Positions 35,583 to 47,946 are shown, counted from the stretch's first letter. The stretch: DNA of 64,000 nucleotides from Warburgia ugandensis (GCA_035236585.1 CP141128.1:28301618-28365617); one strand, 5' to 3'. Numbers and translations: made by a program. Notes: generated from the letters alone by a model not told the origin.

Positions 35583-36203
35583 TCAAAAGATCTCGGGGTA
35601 CTTTTCTCGCATTTCTGACTCCGGTTCCCAAGTCTCTTCTTCCATGTGCGCATTTCTCCACAAAACCTTGACTAAGTGTATGTCTTTGTTCCGTAGCTTC
35701 TTACTCTTAAGATCCAGAATGTCAATTGGTCTTGTCTCTAGCTTGAGATCCTCCGTCATCTCTATGGGTACCTAGTTGATGACATGAGCAGGGTCAGGCA
35801 AGTACCTCCTTAGCATAGATATATGGAATACGTTATGCACTTTAGATAGTTGAGGGGGTAGTGCAATCCTGTAGGCCACTTTTCCCACTTTCTCCAGGAT
35901 TTCAAAAGGTCCTATGTAATGCAGACTAAGCTTGCCTTTGATACCGAACTGCATAACTCCTTTAGTGGGAGATATCTTCAGGAAAACGTGCTCTCCTATG
36001 TCGAATTCTAATGGTCTCCTCCTTTGATCAGCATAGCTCTTTTGCCGGCTTTGAGCTGTGAGGAGGCGTTTCCTTATGAGTTTGACCTTCTCAGCGCATT
36101 GCTCCATGAACTCAGACTAGAGCACCCTAGACACTCCAACTAGTGGGTGATCGATAGGGTCTCCCATAGAGCACCTCATACAGAGCCATGCCAATGCTTG
36201 ACT
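35583..36203 (-). pseudogene. Integrase C-terminal part with chromodomain-like end (element B)
   Basis: Begins after the deletion junction with [14 protein letters not shown], the end of the integrase catalytic core (family: QASIGMAPYEALYGR), in a frame shifted from RT. A 111-residue frame (36107-35772) holds the GPY/F-type module: GPFEILEKVGKVAYRIALPP, then KVHNVFHISMLRRYLPDP. A TAG at 35772-35774 interrupts it. The same frame then continues with the chromodomain-like tail ILDLKSKKLRN...LVKVLWRN...WEPESEMREKYPEIF, ending at 35583. In chromoviruses this end guides integration. The catalytic D,D,E core is missing, so it cannot integrate. Confidence 0.85.
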
Positions 36204-37112
36204 GGCAAGTCCTAAGAAGCTTCTTATTTCTGTGACTGTCTTAGGACTTTCCCATTTCTGTACTGATTCAACCTTAGTGGGGTCGACTGCTATGCCATCT
36301 TGAGAAATAATGTGTCCTAAGAAATTAACCTTTTCCAGCCAAAACTCACACTCACTGAATTTTGCATATAACTTATGTGCTCGTAGGGTGCTTAATGTTA
36401 TCCTTAGATGTTCCTTATGGTCTTCAGGAGTTTCTGAATATATCAAGATATCATCCACAAACACTATGATGAATTTGTCTAAGTACTCCTTGAACACCCT
36501 ATTCATGAGGTCCATAAATGTGGCTGGAGCATTAGTTAAACCAAAGGACATCACTCTGAATTCATAATGGCCGTATCGAGTCCTGAAGGCTGCCTTGGGG
36601 ATATCTTCTTCTCTAACTCAAAGTTGATGGTATCTAGATTGTAGATCAATCTTAGAGAAGACTCTGGCTGACTGAAGTTGATCGAAAAGATCATCAATTT
36701 AGGGAATGGGGTACTTATTCTTAATGGTGACCCTATTTAACATCCGATAGTCTACGCATAATCTCATGGAGCCATCCTTTTTCTTAACAAAAAGGACTGA
36801 AGTTTCCAACGGAGATATGCTAGGCCGTATGAATCCTTTGTCAAGTAGTTCTTGTAATTGGGTCTTCAATTCTTTTAGTTCTGCAGGAGCCATTCAGTAA
36901 GGAGCTTTGGAAATAGGGGAGGTACTGGGTATAAGGTCAATGGTAAATTCAATTTCTCTTGGTGGGGGTAGACCTGGTAAGTCCTCAGGGAATACGTCAG
37001 GAAATTCTTGGACTACGTTGACATCCTCTAACTTTGGTTTCGAACTCTCAATAGATTCAATCTTGGCTAAGAAGAAGGGACATCCTTGAGCAATGTGCTT
37101 AACTGCTTTCAT
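36204..37112 (-). pseudogene. Reverse transcriptase (element B), broken by stops and deletion
   Basis: The N-terminal linker (37112-36894) contains EFPDVFPEDLPGLPPPREIEF. RT motifs follow: PISPLE-type box [24 protein letters not shown] (in part), [12 protein letters not shown], catalytic FVDDILIYS (FVDD at 36461-36450), and [13 protein letters not shown]. It ends ...[10 protein letters not shown], the RT/RNase H border. Stops: TGA at 36896-36894 where the family has Arg (YRMAP), TAA after YPIP where the family has Arg, TGA at 36620-36618 after YHQL where the family has Arg. Catalytic residues remain, but the domain is not continuous. Confidence 0.9.
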
Positions 37113-37526
37113 GGCAGAAATAACACACGCTCCAGAATAATCCTTTCTTCCTTGGAGTGTGAAAGTGTCTCCATTAGGTAGGGTAAAAGTGATACGTTTT
37201 TGGCGGCAATCAACAAAGGCTTAATGAAGGGCTAGCCAGTCCATACCTAGGATGGCATTGAAGTCATTCATATCTAAGTGAATAAGATTGGCATGTAGCA
37301 AATGATCTTTGACCAAAATGGGGACATCCTAGAGATAAGAATAGGTGGGAAGTGCTTGGCCTATAGGAGTCATGACTTCTAGAGTGAAGTCCAGGTCCTG
37401 TGGTATAATGTCCAAGGTTGATGGAAACTCCCAGGATATGAAAGAATGAGTGGAGCTTGTATGGAATAGAACTTTAGTAGGTGTATCATAGATAGAAAGA
37501 ATACCTTCAACTACTGCATTTGAAGC
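37113..37526 (-). pseudogene. Aspartic protease region (element B), active site lost
   Basis: In frame after the gag stop: VVEGILSIYDTPTKVLF, then HTSSTHSFIS where the family has D-S-G-A-T-H-S-F-I. The catalytic Asp is His and the Gly is Ser. Downstream pieces follow the family pattern: DFTLEVMTPIG, then HANLIHLDMNDFNAILGMDWL (in part), with stops at two places. The family role is maturation of the gag-pol polyprotein; it cannot work here. Confidence 0.8.
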
Positions 37527-38558
37527 CTAAGCTTGACTGGAAGTGAGGGCAAAGACACGTCCTTGGCTCTTTGGAACCTGATCTCCTTTACGCTCTTCAA
37601 CTTTCCTTTTAGGACAATTCCTAGCAAAATGTCCTAATTCTCCACAAATATAGCAAGTGATGTTGAAAGTGGGACATGGTTTGCCTAAATGATTCCTGTT
37701 ACACTTAGGGCATGTCTTCCAGTCTGGTCTTCTTCCTTTGATTTCAAATGGCTTCTTGAAAGGTGGCCTGGGTCCAGATGACTGAAATGGTCTCTTTCCT
37801 TTATTTCTCATGGTGTTGATGTTCTTAGTTTCCTTTATCGCCTGATTCCTTTGATAATCTTTTTCGTATAGGGAGGCCATCTCTATGGCTTTGGCTACGG
37901 TGGAAGCTTGGAAACCTAGAACTCTGTTCCTGAGTCCTGGGTTGAGCCCATCTACAAATCTTTCTGCCGCATCTTCCTCATTAGCACAAGCACATGGTGC
38001 AAATCTTCGGAGGCTGATGAATCTATTTTCATACTGTTGGACAGTCATGTTTCCTTGTTGTAAGTCCATAAATTCCTTTTCCTTCTATTTTCTTACGTGT
38101 TTAGGATAATATTTGTCATTAAAGACTTTTTTAAACTCTTCCCATCCTATTGTTTCTCGTTGGTCAAAATAAGTCCTTTCCGTTGTTTCCCACCAAAAGG
38201 TAGCCTCTTCCCTAAACACAAATGTGGCCATGGGTACCTTTCTTTCTTCAGCTATGTTCATGGCTTTAAATATCTTTTCAATATCAATTAACCATTTTTT
38301 AGCTGCAGATGCTTCATCTTCTCCTGTGAATGAGGGGGCTAATTTCTGAAACCTTTCCAATTGAACCTCAGTCCTATCTATTGCTTTTTTAGAGGAAGGA
38401 TCTCGTGTGGTAGGGGTTTGGGTTTGTTGATTACTCATGTATTGTCCCATATGCTGTAAGAATTGCTGGAACAATTTAGCCATCGCATTGCCTAACCCAG
38501 TGGAGTCCACTGGTGGGAATTCAGGTCTTGGAGCATTGCTTCCTTTCTTTCTAGGCAT
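37527..38558 (-). pseudogene. gag: gag of element B, single internal stop
   Basis: ATG at 38558-38556 starts MPRKKGSNAPRPEFPP. The capsid core includes FQKLAPSFTGEDEASAAKKW (family: F.G...P..A..WL) and ATFWWETTERTYF, then WEEFKKVFNDKYYP. A TAG at 38087-38085 interrupts the frame. The same frame continues with FMDLQQGNMTVQQYENRFISL (in part) and two zinc knuckles: CPKCNRNHLGKPC (CX2CX3HX4C) and CYICGELGHFARNC (CX2CX4HX4C). The frame ends at 37527. Total about 344 codons, close to a normal gag. This is the best preserved gene in the window; one base change would account for the break. Confidence 0.9.
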
Positions 38559-38684
38559 ATGTAAATCATAAGGTAATTCACAAGACCTTAGTATGTGTTA
38601 TCCTATTACCCCTTACTCTTTCATGGATGAAACTTGATTATAAGTTATTCTCCTCATAACTGGGCTGTGAGTAATGTCAAACCT

Positions 38685-38697
38685 GGCTTTGATACCA
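38685..38697 (-). other. PBS of element B, initiator tRNA-Met type
   Basis: On the minus strand TGGTATCAAAGCC, two bases from the 5' LTR end at 38700. Confidence 0.92.
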
Positions 38698-38699
38698 AC

Positions 38700-41152
38700 T
38701 GTGACGACTCGGGTTTTATATGATGCAAATTTCATAAAAGTTGAGATCTCTTGTTTTAGAAATATGAAATGCATGAAAATCTTTTGTTATGAAAAACAAT
38801 CTTTCGTATAAAACCCTAAGTGCCAAAACCCATTTTCAAATCATATAGCCATGGCATAGTTTTAAATCAACTCTATTCCCAAGAAAGTATTAGTCACAGC
38901 CCCAGCTACAGAGAGTAGCTACAATCAAGTAACATTCACTGAAAGATAAGTTAGAGGTTTACTTACTTGGACTTAATTTGGGTGTCTTCTGTCATGGGCG
39001 TATCCTGTCCTTAAGTGTTTACTTGTGTCTAAAAAATGTTAAGGATTGGGTGAGTATACACTATACTCAATAGGAGTCTATTGCTACTAGTTTTGCAATG
39101 CATGCTATGTTTTAAAATCATATGTCCTTTAAAACATGTGCATGTTTGATCACTCATGTTCAATATTGATATTACAAATCACTGTTGAATTAGAAAACTG
39201 ATGACATAAAGAATCACATAATCCAAGTCAAAAGTAACATAGATATCATAAACATAATGATATGCATAAGATGTTGAACTGAATCCAACTCATGGATATA
39301 TGGTATGGTTGACCATCCTCATGTCATGCCATATGCAATGCAAGTAAATCCTCAAAAACATAGGCACACCATGCCCACGACCTCATCGCTGTGTGGTCCC
39401 CGGGTAGCTGGGGACACGCAGTCATAGCCTCCACAGGTCATATGACACTTCAACCCAGTGCCGTGACACCAGTGGTAGTCCTCTGTACCACATGCAGTCG
39501 AAGTAAGGACATGCCTTTTTGGCGTGGTACCCTTTCCACCTAATAGTGGTGGAGGCTGGGAAGCCACCCCAAACCTCTCGCATAGCGCCCACGAGCTTAC
39601 TAACCCAAATTATATACGATCAAGCAAGCAAAAACCTCTTTTTCAAAACCTGTCCTCTTTGGCTCCCTCACAACGGCCTACATAGCATCTTTTGGGTACT
39701 CTAGCGTCTTTTGGTAACCCTCAAGGATATGCAAATTTTCAAGACTCAATAATCACAAATCATGCAATTTATGCAATCGTTGGCAAAACATGTCTATGCA
39801 TAATGTATTTGTCATATACATGCTAAATTCATTTATGAAATCAATTCATGATAAACAAGTCATGTAACTTAAAAACTTAAAACATGCATTCTCAAAGCAA
39901 TCATGGGTTCTTTTTAAAAGTCTAGTAGCGATAGAACACCTACCTATTTTAGTTGCGCTAGTCCCCTTGTCCTCGTACGTTCCTGGACATGGTTTAGGGG
40001 AAAAAGGTTAGCTTGGCCTATTTCTATATGTTCTAGAACAGTTTACCTTACTACTTAGGCATTAAGGGTTCATTCTAATGCCTAAGGTCCTCTTAAGGTC
40101 CCTAACTGGGCCTTGGTATCGTCAGGTTTGCAAAGGTTTAGTGGCTCCGCACCACTATCATAGTTTAAGGGTCATGCCCACCTTATATAAGGCCTTGATC
40201 AGGTATTTTATGATTTGGGTGTGTCTGCACCGTTGATACGGACACAATGCTTCTCGCGGTGCCTCAATTGGAGCCCTAGAACTCAAGTTATGGGCATTTT
40301 AATATTAAGAGTATGTAGAAGGCCCATACGAGGTGGAAGCCCAGGACGCTAACGTGTCCCGCGTCAGCGGCGCTCGCCCCACCGGGCACGTCTGTAGACG
40401 CACCAGGCTTCTGCCCATCTTTTTCGTTTGTGGGTGCATCCACAGACGTGCCCGCTGGTTTCTCTCTAACGCGGTCAATGCGTTTCCGTCCCGTGGTGAT
40501 TGGGGCGTCCTCGTGATGCCCTGGTTCGACCCTGTCTAACTAGTACGCCCTAGGCACCTTCCCTGGGTCCGTTGTGGCTCCCTAGAGCCTCGTTTTGCAT
40601 GGTTTCTCATGCAAAAACTTAGGAAAACTCATCCTAAGACTAAGGGGGAGATGGGTTTGGAGTGGTTTAAGGCATACTTGGTTTGTGGCTGAGTTTTTTC
40701 CAGGGTTTTGGGCTGCCATTGGAGGCGCCCAAGAGCTCTATTTATAGAGCTTGAAGGGGGTTCAAGAGGGGGGTTCTACCACCATGGAATGGCAGTGGTT
40801 TCTCCCCTGCACACCGCCATTCTAGAACCCTCCAGTAGGTTTGGGAAGACGAGGGATGCCCGTATCAAAATGGGTCCCTGTTTTCTCAGGCCAAATCCGT
40901 TTTGAAATTAAATTACAATTTTGCCCTTGAACTTCAAAGGGCCATAACTTGCTCATTTTAACTCTGTTTTGGGTGATTCTGGTCTTGTTGGATTCTTTTT
41001 TCTGAGACGCACTTAAGAGTACCATTCTTAGGACCAAATTTATAGGTCTAGTCAGGGTGAAGAGTGAAATGACCAAAATACCCTTATCTCCAAAAAGTGA
41101 ACTTTTCAGTACCAACTTGGGATTTCAATGTTACAAAAATAGAGTCATTACA
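38700..41152 (-). repeat. 5' LTR of element B
   Basis: Pairs with 33016-35531. Slightly shorter (2453 against 2516 bp), mainly from loss of a block around 40690-40700 and in the 'ggaatggcgatgg' region. Contains the TATA box at 40739-40746 and the CpG-depleted version of the core (40215-40560). Confidence 0.93.
40739..40746 (-). promoter_or_regulatory. TATA box of B 5' LTR
   Basis: TATAAATA on the minus strand, same context as 35095-35102. Confidence 0.6.
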
Positions 41153-41157
41153 CATAG

Positions 41158-42333
41158 ATTGCTAATTTAGTCAAATCCAAACCACAAAAGGTATGTGTTT
41201 AACTATTTTTAAGCTTAAATTTCAATTTGGATGGTCAAATTTACCAGATTAAGGGTGTATAGTGGTGGAATCTCTCACCACAACCCTTGGATCGATGATC
41301 CAAACTCAATAGAGTTACCAAAGTTCCAATCGGTCTCTAATTACTATGTGAGATAGAGAAATCAATCTCAGTTTTAAATCCATTTCAAAACCCTAACTCT
41401 CTATGCATCCCTACAAATTAAGATAAAAACTAAGTAGGGTTCTGAGGAAACCTACCTTGTTAGTGATTACAGTCGCTAACTGTCATAGAAGAAGACGATT
41501 TGATGATGACTTTGCATTCGTCGGCCAGTCAGAGACATCTCCTCTATTTTGCTCCATTGCCTCACTAATACTTAACCAATCAACAAGTTACCAGAGAGTT
41601 TTTGATCAAGACGTTGGGGTCAACAACTTGAATGGCATAGATATGAAATCCGAGTATCCTTTGTCGTAATGAGCTCCATGTTTTTTCAGTGACACAAAAA
41701 CCCCCAAAACCCTCTCTTTCCTTCAGTGTGCAGGCAACCTTCTGTCTGTCTGTCTGTCTCTCTGTCTCTTTGTCTCTCTCTCTCTCTCTCTCTCATTTCT
41801 CCTTTCCATTGGGTTTTTCCTTGTTTATTGGGTTTTGGAAGAACAAACATAATGTCTCTTTTATTTTACTTAAGTAGGGGATGCCAGTATCAATTTTGGC
41901 CCCTCCTTTAAGTATTTTAAATTATTTCTTTTAATTGATTTTTGTTAATTAAAATGATGATGTTTTTATTATACTAAGCATCATGATGTCAGTCAAAAAG
42001 AGTGCATACCACTAATGATGAAATTCCAATGTCTCTTAATTGTGGGACCTAGATTTCTGCGAGTGGGTCCCACTAGTTAAATTACTAAATTACCCTTCAT
42101 GAGAAAAATCACAATTTATCTGTCCGAACTCTGATTTCAGTAAACTTAATGTCGTTGAAATCGTCTTTCTGAATACAATCCAAATATAAAGATCTCAACA
42201 CTTTATTTGATGTCTATAAAACTTTTACTTATAAAACTCCAAAAATCAAGAATTCCAATAGTCTCCTTTTTATTCTAATTTAAGAAAATCTGACATTTAA
42301 TTAAATTCAAATTAAAAAATTAGGGATGTTACA
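41158..42333 (-). mobile_element. Family C LTR, inverted, outer part (right piece)
   Basis: Resumes after the 'catag' duplication and ends GGATGTTACA at 42333. It is followed by 'ataac' and then directly by Athila-like coding sequence rather than a PBS or polypurine tract, so it is a solo LTR, or an LTR whose element lost its other half. The matching left duplication is not found because the left end is truncated. Confidence 0.75.
41741..41794 (+). repeat. (CTGT)n/(CT)n microsatellite
   Basis: Pyrimidine tract: 'ctgtctgtctgtctct' followed by about 10 CT units. Low complexity inside the family C LTR. Confidence 0.9.
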
Positions 42334-43459
42334 ATAACGTTTCAAAGATCCATGCTAAGTATCTTTAGTGACATGATAGAGCACATTCTAGAGGTCTTCA
42401 TGGATGATTTTTCAGCTTTTGGGGATTCATATGATGCATGTTTGGAAAACTTGAGAAAATTCCTACACTATTTCAAAGAGAAAAACATTGTGTTAAACTA
42501 GGAGAAGTGTAGTTTCATGGTTCCCAAGAGAATTGTGCTTGGCCACATTGTCTCATCAAAAGGACTAGAGGTAGACAAAGTAATAATTGATTTAATTTTT
42601 AATCTACCACCCCTCAAATAGTCAAAGACATTTGTTCCTTCTTAGGACATGTGGGATTTTACAAGAGGTTTATAAAAGATTTTAGTGCAATATCTAGACC
42701 ATTGTGTAACCTACTAAATAAGAGCACCCCATTTGAATGGACTATTGATTATCATAAATCTTTTACTAAGGTGAAGGATAAGTTTATCATGGAGCCACTT
42801 GATTGGAAAAGTGCCCTTTGAAATTATGTGTGATGAGAGTGACTATGCCCAATATTAGGATAAAGAAATGATAAGAAGCCCCATGTCATATACCACGCAA
42901 GTAGGACACATAGCAATTCACAAATGAATTATGCCACTAGAGAACTCCTTGCTGTAGTCTCTGTACTCGATAAGTTCAGGTCCTACTTGACATGCTTTAA
43001 GATACTCATTTTTATTGATCATTTAGAATTAGTACCTCCTCTTAAAGAAGGATGCTAAGCTACAACTTCTTAAATGGATGCTTCTACTCTAAGAAATCGA
43101 TTTAAAGAATAAAGATAAGAAAGGAGAAGAAAATGTAATGGTGGACCACCTTTCTAAACGTGTTCCAACTAATCCTTAGGATATATTGCCAATCAAGGAT
43201 ACTTTCCATAATGAACAACTCTTTAATGTCTCACATCTCCCCTAGTTTGCTAACATTGCAAATTATCTAGCTAAAGTGAAGATACTTGAACATTGGACCA
43301 AAAATTAGAAGGTTTGTCCAATGTCAAACACTATTTTTGGGATGATCCTATTTGTGTAAAACTTCATGGATTAAATTGTTAGGAGATGCATGCTTGATAT
43401 TGAACAATCCAATATCATCTCTTTTTGTCACTCAAAAGTATGAGGTGGATATTTTTCTG
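42334..43459 (+). pseudogene. Athila-like RT to integrase remnant
   Basis: Starts within the RT: TFQRSMLSIFSDMIEHILEV, catalytic box VFMDDFSAFG, then GHIVSSKGLEVDK and RNase H-region pieces (PFEIMCDESDYA, ENVMVDHLSKRVP). It ends at the integrase zinc-finger region (IVRRCMLDIEQSNIISFCHS), where family A element no. 2 is inserted. Stops are frequent. It belongs to an element different from D, judging by the substitutions. Its 5' part is cut by the family C LTR; its 3' part should continue beyond the window, after element A no. 2. Confidence 0.85.
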
Positions 43460-44009
43460 TGTAATAACCCGAATTTTTGTAAATTAATTGAGAAAATCAA
43501 TTTAGTTTGAATTTTTAGAAATTCTAAGCTGCAATATTAGGTTATTGGAAATTTTCTTTTTATAGAGATTAAAATATAATTTACTCATGAATGTACTCAA
43601 AAAATTGATCGAAATGACATTAAGTACGTTCAATTCTGAGTTAAAATCCCTAATTTTCTTCATTTTTATGAATAAAAGGGTAAAATGGTAATTTTACCCA
43701 TAAAAGAGATATAAGACATAAATATTTAGAAATTACTCAAAAGCACGAATTCAGCGCCACTAAGTACTCTCAATTCTAAGGTTAGGAGAATAAAATAAAA
43801 TTTTCTCCATAAAAGGGCAAAATGGTCCTTTCACACCCTCGTGGGGCCCACAAAGGAATCCAAACAGCCAGAAAACATGTAATAAATCATCAAACCACTA
43901 TTAGCTACTAGTGGAGAAGGAGGTAGTAGTGGAGGATCCAATGTTAATTTAATATTTAAAATAATTGAAACATGATTATTACAAGTAATTATAAAAAATT
44001 AAAAACATT

Positions 44010-44017
44010 TATAAATA
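44010..44017 (+). promoter_or_regulatory. TATA box of A no. 2 5' LTR
   Basis: TATAAATA about 550 bp from the LTR start. The matching site in the 3' LTR is at 51084-51091. Confidence 0.55.
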
Positions 44018-47000
44018 CACCTCCAAAAATGTTTCTTAAAATTCCTACAAAATCATCTTGCTTGCTCTGAAAAAATAGATCAAGATTCCTTCCCAAAATT
44101 TCAAAACTTTCAAAAATCTCCCTTCTTGCACTTTCTCTCTCCTCTCTCTCTACTTGGAACAAGAGACCTAAATTCATTTAGGCACTCTATTTCAAATTGA
44201 ATCTCATAAATCCCACCATCCATACAATCCTACATTACTTAATCTACAAACCCCCAAATCAATTTCAAGATCCAACGACGCAATCAATGAAAAATCATAA
44301 AACAATCGACTATTGGGCTATCTCATCATCAAAGGGTATTTAATTTTAAAATTGGCTTCAAATTTGCGTTCTTTCTCCAATCAGGTAGGTGGGAACACTT
44401 CTTATATTCATTTCATGTCATTTTATTTAATTTTTATTTTTCTAAAATTAGTTTTAGGTTAAAATTTATAAAAATAAAGTAAGGACAAGATCCCTTCAAT
44501 TCTAGATGATGAAGGATATAGATAGAAAATCTAAGCCATCCAATCAATCCAGAAGGGTCCAAAACCTCTAGGATAGAAATTTCAAGATTTTTTATTAAGT
44601 TTTGACCCTAAATTGAAGAGGATTGATTGGACAGTCCAAAATGGATTGTCTAATCTCCCATATCAGATTGGGTGCCGGGATGCGCTGCAAAAATGCCGCG
44701 GGGAAAATAGCCCTGCGGGAGTGTTTTAGTGCCCACACATTGCGTGCAATCCCATTCCGATGGAACGGTGGCACGGTAGCCGGTCTCGAGGGAGCTCGAC
44801 AACCGTTTTGCCTTGATTGATCTGGGCCGTCTGTTCTACTGGGCCTAGATCAAATATAGACGCTATGAATGACTATGAACTTCATAGGTCAATTATGAAG
44901 TCATTTGAACTCCAAATTGATATCGAAAAGAAGCTATGGAGATCTTATAGCATCTATTTTCTTCTGAAACCATAATATTGATAAAACATTTCAGAAACTT
45001 TCTGTTTTCAAGAATTAAGTTTCTAATTTTCATGATCTTTAAGATCTGAGATGATCAGATCTTGGGGATCTAATTAACTGATGATATAATGTTGAAATCA
45101 GGTGATATCCATGATTTATTTGGAAGATCTAAGATAAATTGAGGGATCTACCATGTATGGTAGAAAAAACCCTAAAAATACAAAGGGACCCACTTGATCA
45201 ATAAGATCAAGTATGATCAGACCCTTCGGATGGATTGAATGAATGGTATTATGATGGAATCCATTGAAATCGTGGATTTAATATGAGCAAAAACAAAGGA
45301 ATATGATCTTGGACCTTAATGGAGTAAAAGCTCGAAAATTATTTAAAACCTTGATTTAAAAGGAAAAGATCTAAGATCTAATGGTTGGATAATAAATAAA
45401 GGTTTCTAATAATCTTAATCTAATTAGTTTCATTGTCTTTTATTTGATAATAGTATTGTAAATGTGAATGATGTTATAAAGCCAGGTAATTCATAAATTT
45501 TAGCTTGTTATGTTCTATGTGTTATTAGATTGTTATATTAGGTTGATAAATTTAATTATCATAGGGCCATGTTAGTTTAAATTTGAAGTTTAAGCATGAT
45601 TCCATTAGATTATTAGTAAAATTTCATATATTTTATGACATAGGCTCCATGTTAGTATAATAGAGTATGAATGCCCTTAGAATGATATAGATGTACAATT
45701 CTCTTATGATTTAAAGTGTATGATTATTTGAATTGTCAAAGTATAGTATAAGCATCTTAATTGCCTTTAAGTTAGTGGATTTAATTGTTTAATTAGTGGT
45801 TATTTCCCAATATTCATAAATCACCAAAAATAAAATCTAATGAAATAGAGATTCATGGACAATTAAGATGAGTAAATGACTTTGACTTAATATTAGTAAG
45901 GGCTATAGTTAGTAGGATAATATAAGAATTATCAAATCCTTGGCCCAAACTAGGAGAATAATAAACCCCATGAATGATATTTTAAATGTTCATGGACTTA
46001 ATTAAAATCAATTAAAAAGAGTGCTAAGGGTTAACATGCTCATAAGAACCTTATGAAAGGTTGGGCTAAGGTCACTCTAGTGCATGTTGAACATAGTGGT
46101 TAAGGGAGTTTTCTAATAGAGCCTCGCTCTTCCCCTACCTTCCATTGACATTTGTAAGGTCTAAATGCCTCCTTACATGAGGATTGCAGTAACCACTTTG
46201 TATTCACACATTCAGCTAGTAAGCCTTAGCCAATTGGAAATAAGAGGAGCAGTCTAGACTTAGGCTGGAATAAGTTACCTTCAACCAGTAAAACAGTAAC
46301 TAGTTGAATAATAATAATAATAATAATAATAAGAGCATAAACGGTTAGTAAATTATCTAATCCTAATAAAAGTTATAAGTAAGATAAGGATGATCAAACA
46401 AGATCCATGGGATCTTGAATGATCAAGAACAATAAAAAGAAATCAATACTGCTTGATGATGATATATATGTATATAGATATTGCTTGCAACTTAGATCAA
46501 ATAGAATAGAAGATTTGAACACTTGATCAATTATGATTCAAGGAAGAGAGCCAAGATCATCCTCCTTAGGGATGATTAAACAACTAAACTTAGATCAAAG
46601 AAGAACTAGATGATAAAAGATCTAAGCCCTTGATCTTTATCAATAAGTATAAATTGTTGATCAAAAGATCTATGAAAGATCAATATCAAAGAAAGGAATG
46701 CACAAAGACTTAGAATAGATAAGAAGATCATTCTAGCCATTAGATCTATTGATCAATAGGATAGACACTATTTGAGGAAGATAGATCATGATAGGACAAA
46801 AGATCTAGATCCTTTCTATCAAAGGACAAGATTAAACAAAGAATATAAATAGGATTATTCAAATTCTATGAATATTAACAGTATGTATGGATATACAGAT
46901 TTCATACGTCAATCAGGATCATAGAAGATTTGAAGAGATGAGTCACTAATTGAAGGTAGGAGGATTTTATGAAGGCATCTACATGAGAAGTACATGCTGT

Positions 47001-47460
47001 ATACATGATCTTATGTTTCAAAATGTTGACAAGTATAATGTAAATACTTGTATTAAACACATTGAAAACCCTTATGATCCAACCAAAACACATATGAAAT
47101 GGTTAATTTAGGAATGAGGAAAACCCTAAGTGAATAAGGAACTAGAAGGTATTCCAGCCCTAGATAAATAGACATATTGTCTCATAAGTATAAAATCAAT
47201 GCATGGGAACCATTCACATAGAATGGTGATCCCCAAACTTGTGTGAAGTATCATTCATTGAGACATTAACTATTTTTCACGGTTTTGACCATATGTATAT
47301 GTCTATACACAGTATACCTTATGAATGTGTACGGATGTACATATATGACAAAGTAAAGAGATTGATTCATGAGTATGTTATGAATTATGGGATTATGAAG
47401 TATTAGGATTATACTATCAAATTATTATGCTTCTTAAATCACCTACCAAGCATAGCTTGG

Positions 47461-47498
47461 TGAGATATTGCAAATGTTTCAATATTTACAATATCTCA
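47461..47498 (+). other. Conserved stem-loop of family A LTR (A no. 2)
   Basis: TGAGATATTGCAAA / TTTACAATATCTCA with a 10-base loop; one stem mismatch (C for T). Confidence 0.88.
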
Positions 47499-47933
47499 GA
47501 AACAGAGAAGGAGAATAAGGAGCTCAAGACTTAAGAATATTTGAAAGAATAATCAATCAGGGTATATCCCTTGAAGACATGCATTTTTATTTTTGTTTGA
47601 GAGCATTGTACTGTATTGAGAGTTTTTAATGTATGGCAAGGTTTGAAATGTGGATTATGTAATTTGGACAAATATTGTACTGATACTCGGGCTATATTGT
47701 GAACCATTGGATGCATTTTGGAATTTAATAAAAGCATATTCCTTCACTAGAATTTTATCTTGTACAAAATTCTACTTATATTATATATGAAGTGATGAGT
47801 TGGGTTTTTCAAAACATGCTTTAAAGGAAAGAATTTTTGCTATTTTATTTTGGGAAAATTTTCCCTACTAAGGGCGCCCAGCCTTGGAAAAATGTATTAC
47901 AAAATGTGTTCCAAAAACTTGGGTCATTAGAGT

Positions 47934-47946
47934 TGGTATCAGAGCC
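47934..47946 (+). other. PBS of A no. 2, initiator tRNA-Met
   Basis: TGGTATCAGAGCC two bases after the LTR end. Confidence 0.92.

Larger units (their letters stand above)
33016..41152 (-). mobile_element. Chromovirus B (Tekay/Del type), internally deleted
   Basis: 8137 bp, flanked by the duplication 'catag' (33011-33015 and 41153-41157). Read on the minus strand: 5' LTR (41152-38700), initiator-Met-type PBS, gag, protease, RT, a fragment of integrase with chromodomain-like end, polypurine tract, 3' LTR (35531-33016). RNase H and most of integrase are deleted and several stops are present. It inserted into the family C LTR. Confidence 0.94.
43460..47931 (+). repeat. 5' LTR of A no. 2
   Basis: Starts TGTAATAACCC and ends GGGTCATTAGA (CA mutated to GA) before the PBS. 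TATA box 44010-44017, CpG-richer patch 44668-44815, Athila-shared module 45985-46385, (AAT)n run near 46305-46332, stem-loop 47461-47498. Confidence 0.92.
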
